Below, piece by piece: positions 44,197 to 53,852 of a stretch of DNA of 64,000 bases. The notes under the pieces are model-generated. The model searched no databases, had not been told where the DNA came from, and saw only the letters and a list, made by a program, of their open reading frames with translations. Source of the stretch: JAAURB01 sp049649525 (GTDB taxonomy: Bacteria; Cyanobacteriota; Cyanobacteriia; Cyanobacteriales; Microcoleaceae). Each line of letters starts with the position of its first letter. Within the stretch, counting starts at the first letter, position 1. The translations under genes and the position numbers were made by a program. The DNA lies in NCBI GenBank assembly GCA_049649525.1, contig JBARZE010000017.1, positions 165,285 to 229,284 on the forward strand, written 5' to 3'.

Positions 44197-44619
44197 ATGA
44201 TAGTTGGTACAACACAGGCAGCCGAAATTTTAAATATCACCACAGCTCGTCTGAGAACATTGCTGATTGCAGGTAGAGTTGAGGGGGCTTATAAGAGTGG
44301 AAAGATGTGGTTGATTCCGTTATTCAACGGCAAACCCATAATTACACGAGGTAAAAGAGGCCCTGCTCCACGTTGGCATAGTGCAAAAAAGCCAGCTAAG
44401 ACAATGATTCATGTCAATTCTCAGAGGATTAAGCAAAACCACAAACAACAACTTAACCAACCTGTGATTACTGTGAAGAAAGGTAATACAAATGTATATG
44501 GACATGAAGTAGAAATTTTGGGCGGATGCCGTGTTATTTATCGCCCGCAGGGTTCTTTTTGTGGTGCTAGGGTTTGGATTGAAAGTCTGTATGAGACGAT
44601 TGTGACCTGTTTGGCGTAA
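44197..44619 (+). CDS. Helix-turn-helix DNA-binding protein
   Basis: A 140-residue basic protein. I use ATG 44197, which has AAGG six bases upstream, rather than ATG 44155. The N-terminus VGTTQAAEILNITTARLRTL followed by AGRVEGAYKSGKMWLIP is the excisionase/MerR-like winged helix-turn-helix (HTH_17). A very basic stretch follows (TRGKRGPAPRWHSAKKPAKT), then a beta-rich C-terminal part (VYGHEVEILGGCRVIYRPQG). Such proteins are found on mobile elements and near toxin genes. Its neighbours are unrelated; it lies 2.5 kb right of the tnpB element. Confidence 0.78.
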   Translation: MIVGTTQAAEILNITTARLRTLLIAGRVEGAYKSGKMWLIPLFNGKPIITRGKRGPAPRWHSAKKPAKTMIHVNSQRIKQNHKQQLNQPVITVKKGNTNVYGHEVEILGGCRVIYRPQGSFCGARVWIESLYETIVTCLA

Positions 44620-44944
44620 CTACAATTTGTGTTTTTAGAATTCCGACGCTAAGGAATGAGCGGGTTAATTTTTTAATGGAAATTTTTCTATCAGTTTTTA
44701 ATTGAGTTGGGAAAATGTAGAGGAGTTGAGAAACTCAAACAATCTCACTTTTCAGCTAGATGATGGCGTGACTAACGATATGCTGTAAGATTTGTGATGC
44801 ACAATCGCAGAAAATAGCAGACTGACTCTGTTGTATGTATTCTAATCTGATCTCGGCGATGCTCTTAAATCAGCAATAACATCCCAGATTAAATCCTATC
44901 GCTTTAAGATAGATAAAGAATAAATCACTGTGAGATCGCATCGA
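44620..44944. other. Intergenic region, nothing recognised
   Basis: These 325 bases separate the HTH gene from the M16 gene, both on plus. No frame, hairpin with T-run or repeat stands out. It should contain the promoter of the M16 gene. Confidence 0.4.
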
Positions 44945-46237
44945 ATGACCTCGACCCTGACTAATCCTATTTCTGCTCGTCCGCTCAATGCTCCGACTGT
45001 TCATCAATTGTCCAATGGTTTAACCATTATTGCGGAGCAGTTACCTGTCGATGCTGTCAACCTCAGTGTTTGGCTCGATGTTGGCTCTGCTGTTGAACCC
45101 GATCATATCAACGGGATGGCGCATTTTCTTGAGCATATGGTTTTTAAAGGTACGCCTAATTTACAGGTAGGCGAATTTGAACAACGGATTGAAGAACGCG
45201 GTGCCATCACAAACGCAGCCACCAGCCAAGATTATACTCATTATTACATTACGACTGCTCCTCAAGATTTCGCTGATTTAGCGCCGTTACAGCTTGATGT
45301 GGTGTTTAATCCGGAGCTACCCTTAGAGGCTTTTGAGCGGGAAAGATTTGTGGTTTTAGAAGAAATTCGTCGGGCTGAGGATAACGTCACTCGGCGTTCA
45401 TTTCGACACGCGATGGAAACGGTATTTGAACGTTTACCCTACAAACGTCAGGTGCTGGGGCCGGCATCGGTGATTGAGCAAGTCTCGTGTCAACAAATGC
45501 AGGATTTTCATCACGGTTGGTATCAACCTGCCAAAGCGACTGTATCTGTTGTGGGTAATTTACCAGTTGAGCAACTGATTGAAATTGTCGCTGAGGGAAT
45601 GCCACCGACCCGTCAAGTTTCGAGCGAAGAAACAACTTTACCCACTATAGAACCAGAAGCCAGTTACACTCAGGTGGTTCGCCGCGAAATCGAAGATCCC
45701 ACTTTACAACAGGCACGGTTGATTATGTTGTGGCGTACACCCGGTCTAAATCAACTCGATCAAACCTACGGATTAGATGTACTGGCAACTATTTTAGGTC
45801 AAGGACGAACTGCTCGTTTAGTTCAAGATTTACGCGAACAACGGCAATTGGTGTCTTCTATTTCTGTCAGTAACATGACTCAGCGCCACCAAGGCGTATT
45901 TTATATTGCGGCTCGTCTACCCGTTGAACATTTGGCAGAAGTTGAGACTGCTATTATTGAGCATATTCAAGCACTCCACACTGAACCGATTAAACCCGCT
46001 GAACTCGCTCGTATCCAAACTCAAGTCGCTAATCGATTTATTTTTGGTAATGAGACCCCAAGCGATCGCGCTGGATTATATGGTTATTATCAGGGGATTG
46101 TGAAAGATTTGAATGCGGCTTTAACTTATCCGGTGACGATTCAATCCTTGACGGGGGAATATCTCCAACAAGCGGCGAAACGTTACCTTCAAAGTGTTGC
46201 TTACGGCATTGTGACTCTCAAACCCGTGACGGCTTAA
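44945..46237 (+). CDS. M16-family metallopeptidase, active-type (processing peptidase-like)
   Basis: A 430-residue, apparently cytoplasmic M16 peptidase. ATG 44945 is used; a GTG at 44930 would add five residues. The zinc motif is HFLEH in GMAHFLEHMVFKGTPNL, and the C-lobe block is ATILGQGRTARLVQDLREQR. LSVWLDVGSAVEP and TNAATSQDYTHYYITT are typical of the mitochondrial processing peptidase-like group (YmxG/PqqL-like). Unlike the 33.5-36.6 kb pair it has no signal peptide and no partner gene. Confidence 0.92.
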   Translation: MTSTLTNPISARPLNAPTVHQLSNGLTIIAEQLPVDAVNLSVWLDVGSAVEPDHINGMAHFLEHMVFKGTPNLQVGEFEQRIEERGAITNAATSQDYTHYYITTAPQDFADLAPLQLDVVFNPELPLEAFERERFVVLEEIRRAEDNVTRRSFRHAMETVFERLPYKRQVLGPASVIEQVSCQQMQDFHHGWYQPAKATVSVVGNLPVEQLIEIVAEGMPPTRQVSSEETTLPTIEPEASYTQVVRREIEDPTLQQARLIMLWRTPGLNQLDQTYGLDVLATILGQGRTARLVQDLREQRQLVSSISVSNMTQRHQGVFYIAARLPVEHLAEVETAIIEHIQALHTEPIKPAELARIQTQVANRFIFGNETPSDRAGLYGYYQGIVKDLNAALTYPVTIQSLTGEYLQQAAKRYLQSVAYGIVTLKPVTA

Positions 46238-46393
46238 TTCCTCACGCGCAATCATTGTCTGATTCCCTATCACCCAACCACGTTTTCAATTGACAGCAGC
46301 TCAATTACTCTGAGTTATTATTTTGAATCTTATCAATATATTGGAACAAGATTCGGTAAAATTGCTGTGATTTTGCCCTGAAGCGAAAATACT

Positions 46394-47422
46394 ATGAAAT
46401 TACAGGATTTCCTTGGAACCGACCTCAAGTATGATGTTAAACAAATTGATGAAAATCCCGAATTAAGTCGCCAAATTCAGATCGGACTGATTGATCTGGG
46501 ATTGCTTGACCCCCCGGCTGATGGCATTTTTGGTCCCCGGTCAACAGCAGCTTTGCACCGATTTCAAAAGGTAACGAACTGCGGTGAAGCGGGTTTTTTA
46601 GGTGCGGTTACGGCAGAAAAGCTGATTGAAACCACACCGGACGAGTTAATTATCCCTGTTCCGATTCTGAAAACCACCAAAAGTACTATTTTTAAGCTTA
46701 AGCCGATTGCTTCATCTCAACTGGCTGATTCTGAAAAGTTTTCAGTCCCCGCAGAACAAGAGTTTGAGATTTTAGCTTACGATCTCATTCGCAGACATCT
46801 TCGGGTGGCGCTACGGAATGAAACCTTTGGTGGCCGTTCGATGGTGTATGTTTGGGGAGAACATGCTGCTATTTATGAAGACGGTAAGTTAGTCTATCCC
46901 GCTCCCATACCGAGCAGTTATCGTTTGGATGTGCCTTATCAATCCCAAATTGATAACTGGTTTAACCCGACTGGCGCTTGCAATGTCACCAGTATTGCAA
47001 TGTGTTTGGAGTATTTAGAGACTCCTCGTCGTAACAGTGTTGTTCAATTTGAAGATGAACTTTATCATTATGCTTTAGATAGAGGCTATAGCCGCCATAG
47101 TCCTGATGATTTAGCACAAATTGTCAGAGATTATGGCTGTCAAGATTACTTTACTGAAAATGCCCTAATTGAAGATGTTCAAAATTGGGTGGCTTCTGGA
47201 AACCCGGCTGTAATTCATGGCTATTTTACCTCTTTTGGTCATATCGTGGTCGTGGTGGGATACGATGAATATGGTTTTATTGTTCACGATCCGTATGGAG
47301 AGTGGTTTTCTACAGGATATCGCACTGATTTAAGTGGGGCTTATCTTCATTATTCCTATCGCTTAATCCGACGAGTTTGCATCCCCGATGGCAACTTTTG
47401 GGTTCACTTTATTTCTAAGTAA
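46394..47422 (+). CDS. C39-like peptidase with peptidoglycan-binding domain
   Basis: A 342-residue protein. The N-terminal PG_binding_1-type domain includes LIDLGLLDPPADGIFGPRST followed by AALHRFQKVT. A middle linker follows. The C-terminal C39-like papain-fold domain has the Cys in NPTGACNVTSIAMCLEYL, His in VIHGYFTSFGHIVVVVGYDE and HDPYGEW. There is no signal peptide, so export by another route or a cytoplasmic role is possible. It may act on peptidoglycan cross-links or peptides. ATG 46394; a palindromic repeat follows the stop. Confidence 0.88.
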   Translation: MKLQDFLGTDLKYDVKQIDENPELSRQIQIGLIDLGLLDPPADGIFGPRSTAALHRFQKVTNCGEAGFLGAVTAEKLIETTPDELIIPVPILKTTKSTIFKLKPIASSQLADSEKFSVPAEQEFEILAYDLIRRHLRVALRNETFGGRSMVYVWGEHAAIYEDGKLVYPAPIPSSYRLDVPYQSQIDNWFNPTGACNVTSIAMCLEYLETPRRNSVVQFEDELYHYALDRGYSRHSPDDLAQIVRDYGCQDYFTENALIEDVQNWVASGNPAVIHGYFTSFGHIVVVVGYDEYGFIVHDPYGEWFSTGYRTDLSGAYLHYSYRLIRRVCIPDGNFWVHFISK

Positions 47423-47429
47423 TGCCTCT

Positions 47430-47453
47430 GGAGACGTTCTCAATAACGTCTCT
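47430..47453. repeat. GAGACGTT palindromic repeat copy
   Basis: GGAGACGTT and AACGTCTCT flank a six-base loop (CTCAAT), directly after the C39-like gene. It is the third site of the palindromic family in the window and may also serve as a transcript end. Confidence 0.65.
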
Positions 47454-47492
47454 ATGCAAAACTAATATAGCAAAAATTAAATCTTTTTTACT

Positions 47493-50396
47493 TCAATTTT
47501 TAGCCAATTTTATGGAAATTTGAATCATAAATTCTGTTCCTTGAGTGGGTGTAGAATCACACTGTAGTTTACCCCTATGATTTTCAACAATAATTTGATA
47601 ACTGGTGGAGAGTCCTAATCCTGTTCCTTTACCGACGGCTTTGGTTGTAAAAAATGGATCAAAGACTTTAGAACAAACTGCCTCACTCATACCAACACCT
47701 GTATCAGAAATCCGAATAGTTACCCAGTTTTGACGATCAATTTCTGTCTGAATTCGGATAATTTTTGTCTGTTTATAACTCAGTTCGCTTAAAGCATCAA
47801 TTGCATTATTGAGAATATTCATAAAGACTTGATTCAGTTGTCCGCCATAACAGTAGACTAATGGCAACTGACCATAGTCTTTAATCACTTTGATTCCAGG
47901 AGAGACAGACTTTAAGCGATTTTGTAATATCATTAATGTACTATCCATCCCATCATGAATATTAGTGTCTTTTAGTTCTGCTTCATCCAAACGAGAGAAA
48001 GTTCTCAAAGACTGAACAATATTAGTAATTCGCTCAGTTCCTACTTTCATCGATTTAATGAGTTTTGTTAAATCTTCTTGTAAAAACTCTAAATCAATTT
48101 CTTCTATTCTAGTTTCTATTTCTGGAATAGCATCAGGATAATGCTGTTGATAAAGTTGAATTAACTCTAGTAAATCTTTTGTATAATCACTCGCATGAGC
48201 TAAATTGGCATGAATAAAACCAACTGGATTATTAATTTCATGAGCAATTCCCCCCACCATTTGACCTAAACTAGACATTTTCTCACTTTGAATTAATTGT
48301 GCTTCAGTGTGTTGCAGTTCTTGCAGGGTATATTCTAATTCTTGAGTTTGAACTTTAAGTTGAGATTCTGATTGCCTTAGTGCATCTTCAATAAGCTGAC
48401 GTTCTTGTATTTCTTGTTGAAGTTGTGCTAATCGTTTATACAATTCTTCTTCTGCCAAATAGCGGCTTTCCTGTGTTAAAACGAACCACCAAGAACCAAT
48501 ACCAATAATAACGCTTAGCAAAGCAAAGAGTTTAATTAGCAAATAAAAAACGGGATCAGATAATTCTGGAAAAGGGGTATAAATATGATTATGAAAGTAA
48601 GAATACACTAAGAAGAAGATGGAGGCTATTAATCCAGAATTTGATATAAAAGTAATGAGAAAGCTAAAGATTCTTTTGCCGATTTTAGGAGATATTTTGT
48701 CTTTGAATAACGTCTGAATAACTGTCAGTATAAATCCTGAAGTTGCGGGTTTTGAACTTTTATTTTCTTGTTTACATCGATCATGACACCGCGAATCTAA
48801 ACTACAACATAAAGAGCAAATATTACCCTCATAAACAGGACAGTATGCCATATCTTGAAGTTCGTAATCTGTTGTACAAATAGAACAATTAATGGTACTG
48901 AGACTAGCGTTATCTCTCCAATGAATATTGGTTCTGGCAATATAATATTTTCCTTTAGTTATCCAAGCAATAATCGGAGAAAGAATAAATGCTAAACCCA
49001 ATGCAATAAAAGGAGCATAAGCTTGAGCATATACGCCAAATATGCCAAGAAATGCAATAATAGAAATGAAAGAAGCAATCAGCATTGCACCGAAACCAAC
49101 AGGATTAAAATTGTAAAGATAAGCCCGTTTAAATTCGATATAAGAAGGACTCAATCCGAATGGTTTATTAATTACTAAATCAGCTACTAATGCCCCCACC
49201 CAAGCAATAGCAACGTTTGAATATAATCCGAGAACTGTTTCTAAGGTTTGAAATACTCCTAATTCCATTAATAACAAAGAAATAGCAATATTAAACACCA
49301 GCCAAACGACTCGCCCTGGATGGTTGTGAGTTAAGCGAGAAAAGAAGTTTGACCAAGCGAGAGAACCTGCATAAGCATTCGTTATATTAATTTTAATTTG
49401 AGAAATAATCACAAATAATGTACAAACAGCTAAGACGGTTTCTGGGTTAGAAAAGATATCAGAAAACCCCACTAAATACATTTGCACCGGTTCAACTGCT
49501 TTGGCTAAACTGACACCATGATGGGTAGCAACAGAGGCAAGAAATGCACCCCCTAACTGTTTTGCAACACCGAAAATAATCCAACCGGGTCCTGCTAATA
49601 AAATGGCTAGCCACCACCGTTTTTGATTATGTTTTTCTTTGTCGGGTAAAAAGCGTAAATAATCTACTTGTTCCCCTAATTGGGCAATTAAAGAAAAAGA
49701 AACTGTTGCGGCTGCACCGAATAGTAAGGGGTCAAAAGCTGCACCACTTTTTGAGACTCCTGCAAAATGAAGCCAATTTGATAAGGTATCGGGTTCTTTA
49801 TGAAGTACAAATAAATAGGGTGCAATCATTAAAATCAGCCATAAAGGTTGGGTCCAAAGCTGAATTTTATTAATTAAAGTGACTCCAAAAAAGACGATGG
49901 GGATAATAATTAAAGAACAGAATAGATAGCCTAAATGTAGGGGGAGATGAAAATAAAGTTCTAAGGCTTGCGCCATAATCGCGGCTTCTAGGGCAAAGAA
50001 AATGAAGGTAAAAGAGGCATAAATCAGGGAAGTGATGGTTGAACCCATATAACCGAAGCCAGCACCTCGGGTGAGCAAATCCATGTCAATATGGTATTTG
50101 GCGGCATAATAGCAAATGGGAACCCCCGCCGCAAAAATAATTGCACCAACAACTATAATTGCCCAAAAAGAATTGGCAAAACCATAGCTAATTGCAATTG
50201 AAGCGCCGATGGCTTCTAAAGCGAGAAAGGAAACCCCCCCTAAAGCGGTATTGGCAACTAAAAACTCTGACCATTTTCTAAAGGATTTGGGTGCAAATCG
50301 TAAAGAATAGTCTTCTAAAGTTTCTGTGGCAACCCAGCTATTATAATCTCGTCTAGCTTTTATGACTTTTGAAGTAAAGTTTATTTGTGCTAACAT
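47493..50396 (-). CDS. NCS1-type transporter fused to a histidine kinase
   Basis: A 967-residue fusion. Residues 1 to about 495 form a multi-span NCS1-like permease (RKWSEFLVANTALGGVSFLA, DMDLLTRGAGFGYMGSTITS). At about 505-550 lies a Cys-rich metal-like box (NCSICTTDYELQDMAYCPVY, then ICSLCCSLDSRCHDRCK). Two more spans follow, then a coiled coil. The kinase core has a H-box (GIAHEINNPVGFIHAN), N-box (FMNILNNAIDAL), G-box (ISDTGVGM) and FFTT..GKGTGLGLS. The ATG at 50396 is used instead of TTG 50402. The transporter may act as sensor for a purine- or hydantoin-like ligand. No response regulator is adjacent. Confidence 0.92.
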   Translation of the reverse strand: MLAQINFTSKVIKARRDYNSWVATETLEDYSLRFAPKSFRKWSEFLVANTALGGVSFLALEAIGASIAISYGFANSFWAIIVVGAIIFAAGVPICYYAAKYHIDMDLLTRGAGFGYMGSTITSLIYASFTFIFFALEAAIMAQALELYFHLPLHLGYLFCSLIIIPIVFFGVTLINKIQLWTQPLWLILMIAPYLFVLHKEPDTLSNWLHFAGVSKSGAAFDPLLFGAAATVSFSLIAQLGEQVDYLRFLPDKEKHNQKRWWLAILLAGPGWIIFGVAKQLGGAFLASVATHHGVSLAKAVEPVQMYLVGFSDIFSNPETVLAVCTLFVIISQIKINITNAYAGSLAWSNFFSRLTHNHPGRVVWLVFNIAISLLLMELGVFQTLETVLGLYSNVAIAWVGALVADLVINKPFGLSPSYIEFKRAYLYNFNPVGFGAMLIASFISIIAFLGIFGVYAQAYAPFIALGLAFILSPIIAWITKGKYYIARTNIHWRDNASLSTINCSICTTDYELQDMAYCPVYEGNICSLCCSLDSRCHDRCKQENKSSKPATSGFILTVIQTLFKDKISPKIGKRIFSFLITFISNSGLIASIFFLVYSYFHNHIYTPFPELSDPVFYLLIKLFALLSVIIGIGSWWFVLTQESRYLAEEELYKRLAQLQQEIQERQLIEDALRQSESQLKVQTQELEYTLQELQHTEAQLIQSEKMSSLGQMVGGIAHEINNPVGFIHANLAHASDYTKDLLELIQLYQQHYPDAIPEIETRIEEIDLEFLQEDLTKLIKSMKVGTERITNIVQSLRTFSRLDEAELKDTNIHDGMDSTLMILQNRLKSVSPGIKVIKDYGQLPLVYCYGGQLNQVFMNILNNAIDALSELSYKQTKIIRIQTEIDRQNWVTIRISDTGVGMSEAVCSKVFDPFFTTKAVGKGTGLGLSTSYQIIVENHRGKLQCDSTPTQGTEFMIQISIKLAKN

Positions 50397-50895
50397 TATC
50401 AAATTGCCTCACAAAAGTTATACAGTTTAATTAAATTTCAAATTAAACAAATTGAGGTAAAAGCAGCTCAACATGAAGATTAGGATTCCCAGAATTAATA
50501 AAAAAACAAATAAAACGACAATAATTGCCAAAAATTTGTCTGGAAACTTAACAAAATTTTTTTAATAAAATCATCATACAAATCGATCAGATGAAGCTAT
50601 TTTTTGAAAAAAATCTCACACTCAATTAGACGATGAGATACCATTTCAACGTGTCGCCACCATTGACCACTCTGAATCATTCAATGACGTGAAGGGAGAT
50701 GTCCAACGGGTGCAGAAAGACTGTATTGTAGGCTTTTTAGCGGATTTTGAGTATGATAGGTTAGCCAACCCACGACGCGATCGCAAAATTGACTATAATA
50801 TTCTGCAACTGTCTAATAGATTCGAGGATTAAGACAGTAACTTATTGTTAAAAATAGGTTTCAATCACCGCTAAAAATATTATCCTGCATTAAGA
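50397..50895. other. Intergenic region with a gene remnant
   Basis: These 499 bases between two minus-strand genes contain on plus an open stretch (50608-50832, next entry). The rest is AT-rich and empty to the eye. It includes the promoter of the transporter-kinase gene. Confidence 0.4.
50608..50832 (+). pseudogene. Protein fragment without a start codon
   Basis: After TGA at 50605-50607 the plus frame is open for 74 codons: DDEIPFQRVATIDHSESFND, VKGDVQRVQKDCIVGFLADF, then EYDRLANPRRDRKIDY and a stop at 50830-50832. It contains no ATG. Codon use looks coding (a gcgatcgc site is in frame), so it is probably the C-terminal remnant of a lost gene; the family is not recognised. Confidence 0.4.
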
Positions 50896-52863
50896 TTAAA
50901 TCACTCGTTCATTTCCGCCATCAATCGGAATTTGAGCGGCTGTGGTTTGTGCAAATAAATTCCCACACATTTCGATTGCTAATTCAGCGACAGAATGACT
51001 CGATACTTCTACTTTTAATAGATTATTTTTCTTATATTCTTCTACTGTTAATCCATAATGTCTGGCGCGAGATTGTAATACTTCTTCCGTCCAAATTCCC
51101 GTATCGAATACCCCGTTAGGATGGACAGAATTAAGCCGAATTCCTGCCTCTCCCCATTCCAAGGCTGCCACCCGAATCAATTGGTTTAACGCCGCTTTAG
51201 AAGCCGAATAAGCAGCCGCCCCAGGGCCAGGAGCGGGTACATTCTTGGAGCCAATAATCACGACTCGTCCAGAATTTGGCGCAATCTTTAAATAAGGAAA
51301 ACATTCTCGCATTAAGACTAAATTCGCATCTAAATTTACCGTCATTACTTTTCGCCACGCTAATAACGTTAAATCTGCGATCGCACAACTGCGGGGAAAA
51401 ATACCAGCATTTAGAATTAACATATCCAAGCCGCCAAAGCGCCGTATTCCCCTTTCTATTGCAGTAGAAATAGCGGTTTCATCGGTAATATCACAAGGAA
51501 TTCCCAGGAAATCTAAACGAGAATTCATCTCTTCAATTGCGGGATTAATATCTAATCCAATTACGGCTGCACCTCGGCTTAACAACGACTCAACACAAGC
51601 TTTACCGATGCCAGAAGCCGCCCCGGTGACTAACGCAATTTCTCCGGTAAATGGGGGTTTTTGTCCGCCTTTACGCAGTTTTGCTTGTTCTAATTCCCAA
51701 TACTCTACTTGAAATAAATCGGGCGCAGATAATGCTTGATATCCCCCCAATTGAGTTGCAGTTTCTATCACATCAATGGTATGGTCATAGATATCCGCTA
51801 CAATTTGGGCATCTTTTGCTGTTTTACCCACAGTACAAATGCCAAAATCAGGATTAATAATCACCCTCGGTGCCGCATCAAGCATGGTATGGTCTGAGGT
51901 GGCATGAGCTTGATAATAATCTTGATAAGCTGCGCCATAAGCTTGTACGTCCGTACCCAATAAAGGGATGCGCTTGGTGCGAATAACGTGATCGGGTGTG
52001 GCTGGGCCTTGCTGAGAAAGGGTTTCAATATCGGGGCGTTGAGCAAAAGCGAGGGTTTTCTCCGTCTGCTGTAAACTGACAATCATCGGGCTACCCGCCA
52101 ATGACGAGACTTCAGAGCGAATTTGAGCTAACAAGGGCGCAACAGTGGTTTTAGGGGCGGTTATGCTGGGGATATCATGGGTTTTAGAGGCAGTATGATC
52201 TTCTAAATAGGCTTCCGCCATCCCCACTAACTCAATCATCCGATCGTAAGATTGTTTGGCGGTATTTCCAAACGAAAATATCCCATGATTCATTAATACC
52301 ATACCAATGGTTTTTTCTGTTGCGTCTTTATTGAAATATTCGGCACATAATCTCGCTAAATCAAAACCGGGCATTGTATAGGGAATGACTACCACTTTTT
52401 CCCGATAAATTTCTTGAATTCGCTCTAATCCTTTGGCTGTATTTGTAACAGCAATAATAGCATCGGCGTGAGTATGATCGACATATTTATAAGGTAATGT
52501 AGCGTGTAAAATGGTTTCAACAGACGGTGAAGGCGCGCTGGCACGGGTCATCTGAGTTTTTAACTCATTCACCATTTGAGAATCCGATAATGTTTCTAAT
52601 TTCGCTAATTTTAATAAATGTGGCATCCGCACCGGGGAAAATCCGGCTGTTTCAATAGTGGCTAAATCCCAACCACTGCCTTTAACATAAAGAATATCTT
52701 CCGGCTCACCGACTAAATTTGTTTCTTGTATTTTCACCGATGTATTGCCACCGCCATGTAATACTAAAGAGGGATCTCGCCCGAGTAGTCGTGAGGTATA
52801 AACTCTTAATTCTAAATCTCCCTGATATTGGGCGGCTTCTTGGTCATTCCAGAGATTTTTCAT
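50896..52863 (-). CDS. Bifunctional aldolase / short-chain dehydrogenase
   Basis: A 655-residue fusion. The N-terminal class II aldolase/adducin-like domain has HGGGNTSVK and the zinc histidines in DHTHADAIIAVTN and the MNHGIF segment. The C-terminal SDR has VTGAASGIGKACVESL (T-G-x3-G-I-G), LNAGIFPR (N-A-G) and YSASKAALNQ (Y-x3-K). Such proteins oxidise and split rhamnulose-like or related sugars (RhaD-type). Here the substrate is unknown. ATG 52863. Single gene; convergence or operon partners are absent. Confidence 0.93.
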   Translation of the reverse strand: MKNLWNDQEAAQYQGDLELRVYTSRLLGRDPSLVLHGGGNTSVKIQETNLVGEPEDILYVKGSGWDLATIETAGFSPVRMPHLLKLAKLETLSDSQMVNELKTQMTRASAPSPSVETILHATLPYKYVDHTHADAIIAVTNTAKGLERIQEIYREKVVVIPYTMPGFDLARLCAEYFNKDATEKTIGMVLMNHGIFSFGNTAKQSYDRMIELVGMAEAYLEDHTASKTHDIPSITAPKTTVAPLLAQIRSEVSSLAGSPMIVSLQQTEKTLAFAQRPDIETLSQQGPATPDHVIRTKRIPLLGTDVQAYGAAYQDYYQAHATSDHTMLDAAPRVIINPDFGICTVGKTAKDAQIVADIYDHTIDVIETATQLGGYQALSAPDLFQVEYWELEQAKLRKGGQKPPFTGEIALVTGAASGIGKACVESLLSRGAAVIGLDINPAIEEMNSRLDFLGIPCDITDETAISTAIERGIRRFGGLDMLILNAGIFPRSCAIADLTLLAWRKVMTVNLDANLVLMRECFPYLKIAPNSGRVVIIGSKNVPAPGPGAAAYSASKAALNQLIRVAALEWGEAGIRLNSVHPNGVFDTGIWTEEVLQSRARHYGLTVEEYKKNNLLKVEVSSHSVAELAIEMCGNLFAQTTAAQIPIDGGNERVI

Positions 52864-53011
52864 CGGTTGAGGTCTGAGTTTTGTTGCAATACTGATTAAA
52901 ATAGTATCTTAACGGCGACAATAATTGATAGCAATCTAACTGGAATGACAGCAGTACTAGATTAGTGGGGTAGTAGTGCGTCAGTGAGGCACCCTACAAC
53001 TCGATCTCAAA

Positions 53012-53347
53012 CTAATGACAAGGAGAAGGATAAGGTTTAGGACAATAAGGTATGGACGGACGAGGTTTATCATTCCTAAAATCAGGTATATCTTTCCTAA
53101 ACTTAACCCCAATCTCTAAATAACAATTGATGGCCACAGCCAGGGACACCAACAATAAAATGACAATTCCTACGTGATTTTTAGCGGGCGGCGGTGGTGG
53201 CGGTGGTGGCGGTGGGTCGGGTGGTTTTTCTTTCTCTATATGCTTGACATCAAATGTGATTTCTATTTTTTTCCCTGGACATACATTAACAAGCTTAACC
53301 TCACGTAATTCAGGCTGAGCGCAATTACTGCAATCCTCATCTGCCAT
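53012..53347 (-). CDS. Proline-rich single-pass membrane protein, 111 aa
   Basis: Unrecognised. N-terminal MADEDCSNCAQPE (C-x-x-C) and a later Cys (VNVCPGKKIE) could bind a metal or form disulfides. A run of ten prolines follows KPPD, then a membrane span VGIVILLLVSLAVAINCYLE, and a basic Pro-rich tail ending SIPYCPKPYPSPCH. The ATG has AAGGGGG close upstream, a strong binding site. The poly-Pro tract would be hard to translate without EF-P. Topology is probably N-in. Confidence 0.68.
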   Translation of the reverse strand: MADEDCSNCAQPELREVKLVNVCPGKKIEITFDVKHIEKEKPPDPPPPPPPPPPAKNHVGIVILLLVSLAVAINCYLEIGVKFRKDIPDFRNDKPRPSIPYCPKPYPSPCH

Positions 53348-53852
53348 GAAACCCCCTTAAGAAAAAATGATGATGAGAGAATATTAGGAAATTAGCTTAG
53401 ATATGGCATAGTGCTTCTCTAGATGGCAAACGCGCACAACTGCGTTAAAGCCACGTAAGAAGTAGAGGCACAAAGTTAGCTCAGTAGAAATTCCTCCTCG
53501 TGAACACCCATACAAGAGGAACAACACCGCTATTATTATCTCAGATCATTATTATGTCTAAACTAATTGTATATTACTCTACCATTTTTTCCAAGCTCAA
53601 TTAAAGCTGATGATGTTGCTAATTGAGCTGAATATCGATCTTTTTCTAAAAATATTGACTCTTATTCTAATCCAACCGCAAAATATTTAACGAAAAAACG
53701 AAAAGTTGAATAATTTTCCGTGTAATTTCTCTAATCTATAAATGAGTAGATGGGAAATAAAAAGTATAACAGTCGCTCGGGACAATTGAAGGAACTGCCC
53801 CGATGAATTTTAGATGAAATTAAAACCTCACACCACAATTTTTGATGATTCA
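53348..53852. other. Intergenic region, nothing recognised
   Basis: These 505 bases between the proline-rich gene and the peptidoglycan-binding gene (both minus) show no frame with coding character, no T-run hairpin and no repeat shared with the rest of the window. Confidence 0.4.
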
